The position numbers and the translations under genes are program-made. The notes under the pieces were generated by a model. It saw only the letters and a list, made by a program, of their open reading frames with translations, did not search any database and had not been told where the DNA came from. This document shows, in pieces, positions 20,826-30,082 of a stretch of 64,000 bases of DNA (its first letter is position 1; each line of letters opens with the position of its first letter). The stretch is from Antedon bifida. Lineage: Eukaryota; Echinodermata; Crinoidea; Comatulida; Antedonidae. The DNA lies in NCBI GenBank assembly GCA_963402885.1, contig OY727097.1, positions 29,567,401 to 29,631,400 on the forward strand. The letters are read 5' to 3'.

Positions 20826-20997
20826 ACAAAATAAACAAAAACATTTGAAGAAGGAAAAGCTGCCCGCGAGAGAAAACAACGAACAAAGCATGGCGGCGGG
20901 TGCATTTTTTAGCCGTTTGAATCTCTTCTCAGAATAAACATTTCATAGTTTCTCTTTGCTCCCGTGTCTGCCTAAATACATAATAAACATTGTAGAA
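20826..20997 (+). promoter_or_regulatory. ANKRD10 5' UTR / core promoter region
   Basis: Directly precedes the ANKRD10 ATG. Contains GCATGGCGGCGGGTGC (20888-20903), similar to the YY1-type ATGGCGGC motif common at housekeeping promoters. The ATG inside that motif would be a short upstream start. It is duplicated at 19853-19972 without this block. The transcription start was not determined. Confidence 0.5.
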
Positions 20998-23900
20998 ATG
21001 GACGATACGTTCTCGTTTGGATTCTGGGGGAAATCTAGCGAAGAATTACTTCACTCAAAATTTCCGATGCACCGGGCCTGCCGCGATGGGGATGTGAAGG
21101 CTTTGTCTGACTTACTGCTGTCTTCGGCTGAGGATCAGCAAGACTTGTTTGCAGAAGATCAGTTCTATGGCTGGACACCAGCACATTGGGCTGCATACTA
21201 TGGAAAAGTATATATTAAAGCCTTCATTAATACACTATGGCTTGGCCTAGGCTAGTTTTAAGTAATAAGTTAATAATTATGAATAGGCCTAGGCCTAGAC
21301 TTTTTTTATATTGAATAATAAAACTGTCAAATAATACACTAGGCCTAGGCTAGGGCCTATAATTATAATACTGTATAAAGAAGGCATAAAATAAAATACT
21401 TCGTTACTACTTAAGGCCTAACTACAAAAAAAATACTAGCTCCATTGGCCTATCTAGGTAGGGCCTAGCCTAGTAGTAGCAGGAAGTGGAAAATGATGTT
21501 GATACTTTACAATAGATAGACAATTATTATGTAGGGCACCTAGACCACTTCTGCATCGAAGAACTTTTACAATCAAATTAATATTGAATTGATATTTTTG
21601 TTTTATTTTTTCAGCTTGAATGTTTACAAAAGCTTGTACTGGCTGGAATCAGCTTTGATGTTGCAACAGAGAGGTTTAACCAAACACCTACACATATAGC
21701 TGCATTTGGTAAACAACCACAATGTCTGCTATGGCTTCTTCAAAATGGAACCGCCGTTAATGGACGGGTAACGTGCATGTTTAGTGCTTCTTCTAACCTC
21801 CTATTGATTACGGGAATTCTGAACATCCCTCAAAACGTTTAATCACTTTTAACTACAAAAAGTGCTTTAAAAAGGAAATAAAAGTAACCCTTATTTATAT
21901 TCCAGAGACCTTCCTTAGTTTAAAGATTCCAGTGATATTCCATGATAACAGTAAATATTAATAGGAACAAGGCCAACAGCCATAAGTCGCGTGCTAAAAC
22001 GCATAGTGATACCGGACCGACAGACAGACCGACCGACATAGTGAACTATAGAGTCGCGTCCACGCGACTAAAAATAAGTAACTGTTAGTGAACTCTACCA
22101 AAACAGTTGGACCAAGATCTTGGTTATGAACTTGGTTAAATGTAAACAACCACTTTTATTTGTTCATCATACATACACTGTACATATTAAAAGATTTTAG
22201 TTAATACAGTACTTCTCTTTCTATATTACTGTACTCTGTTTTTTTCCTCCATTATTTTCTTGAATTTAGTCTACTCATAATTATAGTACTGTATGTAAAT
22301 AAAAAGTAAAAATGCATATTATAATAATAGCTAATTGACTGTTGAATATTTCAATGTTTAATTGATTGTTTATTTCAGGACTATTTGGGAGAGACAGCCA
22401 TGCACAAGGCAGCCAGGAGCGGAAGTATAGAATGCTTAAATCTACTGCAGACGTTTGGAGCAATTCCTAGGTACAAATAACAATAATATTATTTTATTTA
22501 AAATTATGAAATGCTTTGATACTTTGTTTTTGCTATTGTTACGGGCTCGCTCGTTACGCTGAAACCAACAATAAGAATATAACAAAACAAATTGTAGCTG
22601 TTGTCCATCTTTATTCATCTCCCCTCTTTCTCTCTAGAGGGCTCACTTCTGTGTGACAAACCCATCACACTATGTTGTTGACTTGTGTTGCTAATTAATG
22701 TATTCCATTCTGTAAGGGCCAGTGGCCGTATTCACCAATCACACTTGTGAGATATTTCCCTTAAGTATCTCACTTAACTCAATAAATATTTAAGTACTTC
22801 CCTTAAATTGTATTCACTTAGATAGGAGATTTTTTTTAATTTTAGGGTACAAGTGTTTCCCTTAGCCTAAGTGTGAATGGTGAATACGACCACTGGCTCC
22901 CCTCTGTGAAGTGGGAATTGAAGTTAAGATTTCAAGTGGGTTCATTCTTGATTGATTGATGATATTCATGTATTTGAAGGCAGGGACAATTAAAGCTTAA
23001 ATATACGCCACCCAAATCGAGCACCTCAGCCTAAATGAAGTTGAAAATTATTCTGTCCTAATAGCAAGTTGAAAAAAATACAATTGTGAAGAATTTGTCA
23101 TCATTTCTTATTTTTGTATAGTGTACCAAATAACAATGGACAAACTGCAATGGACTTGGCTGTAACGTGTGGACACCAGCAATGTGCTGAATATCTACAA
23201 CAAACGGTCAACGGTGGTGTACCTGATGGTCATCATCTAACCAATGGTCATGCAACAACTGGACAAGTAAATGGCCATGAAGTCAACGGTCATACAGACA
23301 TGGAAATGTCGCAGAATTGTTCCAATGGTTTTCTCAGTCGGAAAAGGACATTGATGGATTTGGAGAATAACGATTCAAAGAAAGCAAGGACAGATGGTAT
23401 GTATATTTTTGTATTTCTTATTCCATTCTTTTCTTTTTTCTATACTCCTTTCTTCTTCTTTCTTCATCCATTCTTCCTCAATTTCTCTATAAACTCTAGT
23501 AAATCTCTTTTAGGTATATTCTAAGGACATTGTCAAAATTATTCTACTGCAGTTACTGCAGTAACTACTATAAATAGTATTTTAACATTGCTTTTTGCAA
23601 TTTGATGTATTTTTTCAAGAAAAATGAATTTCAATTTTGCTTAAGTTGACCAATAAAATGTCTTGAATCTTGTTTATTCCTTAACCTGTTTATGATACTA
23701 TTATTACACAGTGGGTAATCACACAGTGACTGCCTCATAAACCATTACATTGAGGAAAAAATAAATCATACATTGCTGCAGTACAAATATGTAGTTACTG
23801 CAGTAGAATCATTTGACATGATCCCTTTCTTCAAATCTGTGTGAATCTTCCTATCTTGTCATTTTCTCCTCCTCTGTACCACATTAATTCATTTTTTCCT

Positions 23901-25734
23901 TGACTATTTTTCCTTCCAAAACTTTTTTTGTGTCTCCTTTTGGTTTGTTTATTTTTAAGAATATGCACATGAAATTGTATTTAATAATTTTATTATGAAA
24001 TTATAAGGATAATATTTATATATTTTGGTGTAAGTCGGCTTTTTTGTGTCCAAGAACCTGGCCATAATACAGCCCATCTCCTTTCTATAGACTCTGTATC
24101 GGCTTTCAACTGTGGCGTAACTGCCACGAACATCGCCAGTCATCCTGGTGATTCCATGATGACCGCCGAACCGACATTAGATAATAATTACGAAGCCATG
24201 GAATTGGAACCTGTAGTACCTAAGCCAAGACCTAAACCAGCACGGTGGAGGTGCCAGGCTTTTGTTATATGAATATTCAACTAAAGCAAATCAATATTCA
24301 TATATTCTGATCAATATTTAAATGAAGCTTATGAATATTCATAATACTGTAATCATCTTTTGAAATTGGGTCTGCGGAATGCTGTGTGATGTGCTTTTAA
24401 AAATAATCGTGTGATTGAAACGTAAAAGGTCTTTTCAATAAGGTTTTATTTGCAATGTACACTAGGGTATTCAAGCAATTAGTGACTACTTTGCAGCAGT
24501 ATATCAAAGGTTAAAGGTCAAATGTTAAGTTAAGTTGTTGAATAATGTACAGTATAACGAAGCCTCATGGAAGCAGTTACCATAGTGATAGTAGTTTAAC
24601 TTTGTAATTAATTACTATGATTTAATATTACTCTTAAAACCATGTAATTATTGGAGTAATTCATTGTAGATGATCTCAGTGCTGGCCTGAGTGTTGAGGG
24701 CGCTGCACACTCTGAGGAAGAGGAACTAATGGATGATGACTCACTCGTGACTAAGGTTAATGTGAATGCGATGAACCATGTCCATTCACGTCCGATAACA
24801 ATCCAATGTAGGACTCTGAAAGGACACTACATTTGATAAAGTAGGAAATGTAGAAAATTGATTTAAGATTGTTCATATATGATTTAGTAATTTGTATAAT
24901 ACCTACAGAGAGTCATCAGAATTATCTTCCTATTAAAAATATGTCTAAATTTAATTTTAATACACCGCAAGGTATGAGTCTTTTAAGATAGGACAATGTT
25001 TAAGTTAAGTTCCGTGTGTGAAGCTTACTTTGTTAAGCTCTGTCTACACTACCACACTTTATGTGACAAAAAAATGTGCTGTGCCCATATACATGTATGG
25101 AGATGATGATGTCATAGACATATCACTACCATATTAGGGCATATCACTACCATATTTAGACACATCACACAGAGCTTTATGTCTTGATATTTAAGGCTAA
25201 AAATAGAGCTCTACCTTTTGTTATGTGGAATATTTATCATTAACTGTGGTATAAAAAATGTCAGTAGTGTAAGGTATTTATTTTGTATGTGTTTACGAAT
25301 AGGAATAATGCATTTTATATTAATTTATATATTTTACAATCTTGCCCTTATTATGCTTGTTCGTTTTTATGCATGTAGATGCCCCTACTCCCCTGCAGTT
25401 CACACCAAACAATGCTACCCAACCAGCACAACCAAATCTGGCCAATGGTAGTATACCTCACACTAACACTAACGGAATACATGCGTCGTTAGATGTTAAC
25501 TGCAACTCGGAAACCAATGACATGCAAGTGGATGCTGCTGAACCAATGGTAGAGAATGAAAGTCATTTTATGAACGGTGTTGATGCGGGAGTGTCATCAT
25601 CGTGCCCCGAGAAACGGTCCAGCCCGATGTCAAGCATGCTAGAACATCAAAAGTCGGTGGAGCAGGCCGCGGGTTATGACAATATTATGTACGAAGCGCT
25701 GTACGGTGGCACTCCATTCTGCCATGCGTATTGA
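20998..25734 (+). CDS. ANKRD10: Ankyrin repeat domain protein 10 orthologue
   Basis: Six coding exons whose phases agree: 20998-21207, 21615-21767, 22379-22470, 23122-23396, 24670-24807 and 25379-25734. They give 407 residues (human ANKRD10 is about 420). Four ankyrin repeats fill the first half: FPMHRACRDGD (about 23-33), GWTPAHWAAYYGK (58-70), QTPTHIAAFGKQPQC (about 89-103) and GETAMHKAARSGSIEC followed by GQTAMDLAVTCGHQQC. A Gly/His/Asn-rich linker and a basic KRTL...SKKART stretch follow. The tail is acidic/Ser-rich and ends YDNIMYEALYGGTPFCHAY. The start ATG follows the conserved leader. Human ANKRD10 is poorly characterised, so only a protein-interaction role can be inferred. The identity rests on the repeat sequences, exon structure and length. 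Confidence 0.88.
21271..21480. repeat. AGGCCTA-rich intronic tract
   Basis: Scattered TAGGCCTAGG-type palindromes in ANKRD10 intron 1, the same motif as at 9130-9290. Confidence 0.5.
21964..22073. repeat. GACC-rich element ending in a hairpin
   Basis: An intron 2 segment with (GACC)-like units, then GTGAACTATAGAGTCGC and a short perfect hairpin AGTCGCGT-CC-ACGCGACT. A related AGTCGCGTGCT lies at its left end. It looks like a short interspersed repeat; only one copy was seen here. Confidence 0.45.
22716..22901. mobile_element. MITE (GTATTCACC termini) in ANKRD10 intron 3
   Basis: Imperfect terminal inverted repeats of about 35 bp: GGCCAGTGGCCGTATTCACC at the left and its counterpart GGTGAATACGACCACTGGCT at the right, both followed inward by ATTCACACTT-like sequence. 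A half-copy with the same terminal motif occurs near 38878-38915. Confidence 0.72.
24091..24272 (+). CDS. ANKRD10: Possible alternative terminal exon of ANKRD10
   Basis: After a good acceptor (TCCTTTCTATAG), this segment reads on in phase from exon 4 for about 60 codons with coding-like composition (DSMMTAEPTLDNNYEAMELE and a Pro/Lys-rich stretch), ending in TGA at 24270-24272. Splicing it into exon 6 at its visible donor (GTGCCA after 24250) breaks the frame, whereas exon 4 to exon 6 is in frame. It therefore fits best as an alternative 3'-terminal exon. Confidence 0.4.
25034..25179. mobile_element. CTGTCTACACTATC MITE, copy 1
   Basis: Member of the palindromic family with ends TAAGCTCTGTCTACACTA and ...AGAGCTTTA and an internal GTGCCCATATA/ATATCACTACCATATT palindrome. 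Lies in ANKRD10 intron 5. Confidence 0.85.
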
Positions 25735-25872
25735 GATTGTATTACATTAATACAAAAGATAAACATTTTGGCATACATGGCGTGTCATAACTGTAGTTGA
25801 GCTGGAATTTAGTTACAGACAAAAATCAAAATGCCCGCTGTAAAGAAATAATAAAACTGTAGCAAGTTAACC
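25735..25872 (+). other. ANKRD10 3' UTR
   Basis: Downstream of the TGA. An AATAAAACTG signal near 25849 is a plausible polyadenylation site just before the next MITE. Confidence 0.45.
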
Positions 25873-26008
25873 TAAAGCTATGTCTACAGTGTCAAACTTT
25901 ATGTGATGTGCCCATATATGGCAATTGATTGATACCATATTTGGGCATATCACTACCCTATTTGGGAACATCACACTTCCTTTGTTTGATAGTGTAGACA
26001 GAGCTTTA
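25873..26008. mobile_element. CTGTCTACACTATC MITE, copy 2
   Basis: Ends TAAAGCTATGTCTACAG and TAGTGTAGACAGAGCTTTA, with family-typical internal ATATCACTACC. Lies downstream of ANKRD10. Confidence 0.85.
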
Positions 26009-26464
26009 GACCTGTATACGATCGATTACATTTAATATTTTCTAGACTAGTCAAAGCAATATTGGCCAGCATTACGTTTTGTGAAATGTTTATATTTAAA
26101 CGTCTTATGTATATGGTAGATGATTTTGTAAAAAAATAATATTCATAAATGTATCTATTTTATTTTCCTATTGCATGGCCAACAAGGAATGTCAATGATA
26201 AACATTCTTTACATACTTAAGTCCCGTTTAATGCTATAGTGTGTGAATGCCTTGGTGTCCAGGGAGGATTTGAACCCTGGACGTGGAAAACAAATTGTCA
26301 TAACAAACAAGAAACATGTGTGTGATATTTTAACAAGCTTAATTATTCATTTAATGATGATAATAATATAAGTACTGGAATCTTATTGATTCCTCCATTC
26401 ATATACAAAGGGTGCCATTCTGCTTTAACTTTTATCAACAGTATACGTAGTAACTCAAAGTAAT
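26009..26464. other. Intergenic; isolated B-box-like tRNA fragment
   Basis: Contains on the minus strand a CAGGGTTCAAATCCTCCCTG segment (about 26258-26277) that fits a Pol III B box, but no A box is in reach. Otherwise unassigned. Confidence 0.35.
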
Positions 26465-26656
26465 GCTTAGTTTCCACTAGCGACGTAACGTAAGAAAATG
26501 CCTTTCCATTAATTGTGCTTTCCCCCGCCTGCGTGAAATCAAACCGATGTTTGCAGTACTGTTGTTTCTTCGTGGGTTCCCACTTCTTGTGATTACGCAA
26601 TACATCACTTTTCGTCAATACGTTATCGAGTTGCGTCGCTAGTGGGAACCACGCTT
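26465..26656. mobile_element. TTCCCACTAG MITE, copy a
   Basis: Terminal inverted repeats GCTTAGTTTCCACTAGCGAC and GTCGCTAGTGGGAACCACGC bound about 190 bp without coding sequence. Confidence 0.85.
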
Positions 26657-26657
26657 A

Positions 26658-26773
26658 AAAGCTTTATGCTTTCGTTAGGTACAACGCAAGGACGTAATCG
26701 CAACTGTCGCTCATCTTTGATCAACTCGCTTGCGTTGCGCTTACGTCATTTCGTTGCGTCCGCAACAAAGCTT
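26658..26773. mobile_element. TTCCCACTAG-family MITE, truncated copy
   Basis: Directly abuts copy a. Has internal family sequence (GCAAGGACGTAATCG, AACTCGCTTGCGTTGCG) and ends AAGCTTTATGC / CAAAGCTTA, without the full terminal CCCACTAG. Confidence 0.6.
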
Positions 26774-27069
26774 AACTTGTAATATTACAGTAAACCTTTT
26801 CTTTGAGATGTATATACATTTAGATGCAAGGTTTTGAGTACAAGTATTTTTCATATTAGCAACTTGCTGTAAATGTTTGTGAGAACTCAGTCTAGTGTGA
26901 GTGAAGTAGAACAAAAGATAGAATGTAAAATAATTCTAAAAGTTGGAATGATTTTTAATATTTAGTATGTATTGTGTATATCATTGTTAAACAATGGAAA
27001 GAAATAGAGTTTATGTGTATATACTGTTTGGGTGCTATTACAAAAGTATAAAAACTATACTGTACTCCA

Positions 27070-27272
27070 AAAGCTTGGTTCCCACTAGCGACGCAACGTA
27101 AGCAAATGCCCTTCCAATAATTTTGTTTGCCCCCGCCTGCGTGAAATCAAACCTGTGATTGTTCACAAACAAACCTGTTACATCGTCGGTTCCCACTTGT
27201 GATTACGCAATACAGCACTTTGCGTCGATACGTCGCTGTCTTACGTTGCGTTCTAGTGGGAACCACGCTTAA
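27070..27272. mobile_element. TTCCCACTAG MITE, copy b
   Basis: Ends AAGCTTGGTTCCCACTAGCG and CTAGTGGGAACCACGCTT. The interior resembles copy a (CCCCCGCCTGCGTGAAATCA). Confidence 0.88.
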
Positions 27273-27345
27273 TGCTTAATACTATTCTTTTGTATACAGT
27301 AACATTGTATATACAGTATAACATTGTTGAACATAATATCATAGT

Positions 27346-27460
27346 TTGGTTGCCACCCCACTTGGACGTACGCGCGGCAAGTAATTTGACCAATCACGAC
27401 TCGTTGGGTTGTTCGTGGATGTGCGTACGTCATTGTATTGCGTCTAAAAGTGGAAGTCTA
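27346..27460. mobile_element. TTCCCACTAG-family MITE, diverged copy
   Basis: TTGGTTGCCACCCCACTTGG at the left, an internal TTGACCAATCACGACTCG, and a degraded right end. Family assignment is by the internal CCAAT-type palindrome. Confidence 0.45.
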
Positions 27461-27578
27461 AAATGATCACATACGTTACTCGAACGAATAAGCGGTGTAG
27501 TTGAATACGAGCTTTTTACAATCCAATAACTGCCATGATTTTTGTAAAAGATATTGGAAAACGTAACGTAACCAGCGA

Positions 27579-27703
27579 AACCACGCTCCCACTAGACGCA
27601 ACGCAAGGACGTAAGCCGCAACGCAAGCAAATGACCAATCACAAGCGATGGTTTAGTCCAACCGTCGTCTGTGATTGGTCAATTCGCTTTGGAACCAAGC
27701 TTT
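27579..27703. mobile_element. TTCCCACTAG MITE, copy d
   Basis: Ends AACCACGCTCCCACTAGACG and GGAACCAAGCTTT. The inner palindrome ACCAATCACAAGCGATGG / GTCTGTGATTGGTCAA carries two opposed CCAAT boxes. Confidence 0.75.
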
Positions 27704-30082
27704 ATTTCATAATTTACGGTTTTGCGGTATTACTTTAGTTGTTATTTTTTAGTCAATTTTGTATGTATGTAATATTTATCATGCTTTTAGATACTATTTG
27801 AATGCAATGTCCATAATGTTTTTCAATGTTTTATAAGTTTAAAACTGTAGTACAGTGTATTATGTTTTTGTATTTTTTGTAGAAAACTTATGCTTTTTAG
27901 AATTTGATTTGTTTTATATTAACAAGACTAATCTTAAAAATTGTTGTGAATTGTGCTGTAAGAAAAAAGAATGTCTTTTTTAGTTTAAAAATTATGAATT
28001 TAATTAGACTTATTTAACATTTATATTTGTTTTGGTCATAATGGCCGCCCATATTTTTTTTCAAATTCTAATTTTTACTCACAGGACGAATCAGTCGATA
28101 TACAGTACAGTATGATTATTTTTAGCAATTGTATGTTTTGCCTTGCTTCAATTAGATTGAATTGCCTTTTATATTATAGAAAAAGTTCCGTTTCAGTGTT
28201 TAAAAAAGGATACTTAATAAGCAAATAAACTGAAACCAACCAATATGTCTGACATTTTTTTTGTGTAAAACGGTTCATCCAAAGTAGGCAATCAACAACA
28301 GGACACTGAGCTGGCCTTGTCAAGATAGAAACTCCTAACAGTCCTTTGATCTTATGTCTGGCTGCGACATATACCAACAGTACTGTACTATGTACATTCT
28401 CCGCGACGCGCGGTGTCTGTTAAGGGGCGTGGTAGTGATCGTGTCGCATCCACAGATAAACCTTTGATCTCCGGAGCTCAGCATCCTGTTAGATTGCCAA
28501 GGTGTAGGCATGCGTGTATAGTACAAATTGTAACTGTTGTCTCCAAAAACTGTACATAAACGATAGGCTTTTCTATTGAGCTATTAGAACGCACCAACGT
28601 ACATTTTATTGATGAGCGTTGTGATAGCTCCTCCGTCGATGCAAAGTATGTCCTTTTTTTCCTTGTACTGATTCTATACCTACTAGTAGGCATAGGCTTA
28701 CATGCTTGTTTACTTATAATTATTAATGAAAACTGTATTTCTAAAATTGTAATTTAGTTGATAACTTTAGTTCCCGTACAAGTAGATTTGTTTCGTTTTA
28801 CCACACATTTACTAAAATGTGATATTTGTTTTTGTTTTATGAAGGAGGATGGAAGGGGGATAGCATAGCGTATTATATTTTTTCTGCTTCGCTTTGTACT
28901 CTAAGGACTTTTATTCAAAATATAGGTCCCTGTCAATTGTTAAGCAGATATTTTTCATTATAACATTTATTGTACTATTCACAATACAATAAAAGAGTAT
29001 TGAAGGTTGAGGAATAATGGTCCAATTGTTGTCAGTGTAGGAGGCATTTACAGTGTCATAGATCACTTCTTTGTTTATTGATAATATTAATAATGTACGT
29101 GTTATGGTATTTATGTATTGAATGAATTTGTTCATGCGTATATTACCGTCATATGACTGGGTTTGTAGGCCCAACGGTATACTACGAAATACAAGTCATT
29201 TAAAAGGCAAACCATACTAGGAGCACCGAGAGCAGGAACATTTTGTAATAAAGATTACAATATGCATTTTTAGCTTACGATTCCAGTTTTAGTATTTGGT
29301 AAGTTACTGACCTAAATGTTATATAGCACGTATTGATGTTATGTATTTAAAAGCAGAGGAAACAAAACAATTTTATTTTAGGGAAGGAGATATGATCACT
29401 AGTCGAGTAAAACGTTTTGTGCGTCTCGTCACCATTTTGATGCTGAAGAGGAAGAGTTATCGAAAGTATTATTTTAGTAGTATTTACTTTTCTGCTTGTT
29501 TTTGTATTTTTATGAATGGTTTTTTGATATTTCTTGTGTGGATATTTTCTGATATATTTATTGAAAGGCTATATTTTATCTTTATGTGCTACTCGGTAAG
29601 AGGATTCACAGGCTCTTGTCATAGGGATTTAGTTCCCTTTTGTGTTTCCTGCCACTTTGTAGTTGTTATTGTTGTTGATTGACAATAAAGAATAAGAATA
29701 AGTATTGCAATTAGAGGGTGGTGCGATGGTAACTGAATGTTAACCATGTAGTTTCTCCATGTAAACAGTTAGTTCTTGATCTTCTGGCTAGAGATAGCAA
29801 AGTACTTGGCGATTCATGCATACGATTCATTTGTGGTCACCATCGATAATTAAACCATGAGAGGATAGAATAGACTAATACAGCTCATATGTTGCTCTCA
29901 TTCCAGTGTTGATTATGTCTACCATCATAGATAGATGCGACCAATGAAACTTTGCATTATCAATTGAAAATTTCTTTGGTAGACGACCTATTCGTTGAGT
30001 GTAGGCATACGTTATGTTAAGTCATTAAAATCTATTATAGGCTTATTTAAATTATTTACAGAAAGCCAGATATAGATACATA
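27704..30082. other. Gene-poor interval upstream of the TRIM-like gene
   Basis: AT-rich. Small frames in it (for example near 28174-28693 on the minus strand and 29341-29682 on the plus strand) lack codon bias, domains and splice context. Near 29680 an ACAATAAAGAATAAGAATAA stretch resembles a polyadenylated or retroelement 3' end. An acceptor-like TTATTTACAG at about 30051-30060 may join a 5' UTR exon to the TRIM-like gene. Confidence 0.4.

Noticed and set aside
26255..26290. tRNA candidate on the minus strand
   Set aside because: Only a B-box-like hairpin. No A box or acceptor stem.
29341..29682. 113-codon plus-strand frame, considered as a membrane protein
   Set aside because: Phe/Tyr-rich because of AT-rich DNA. 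No start context, domain or splice sites, and it runs into a sequence resembling a 3' end.
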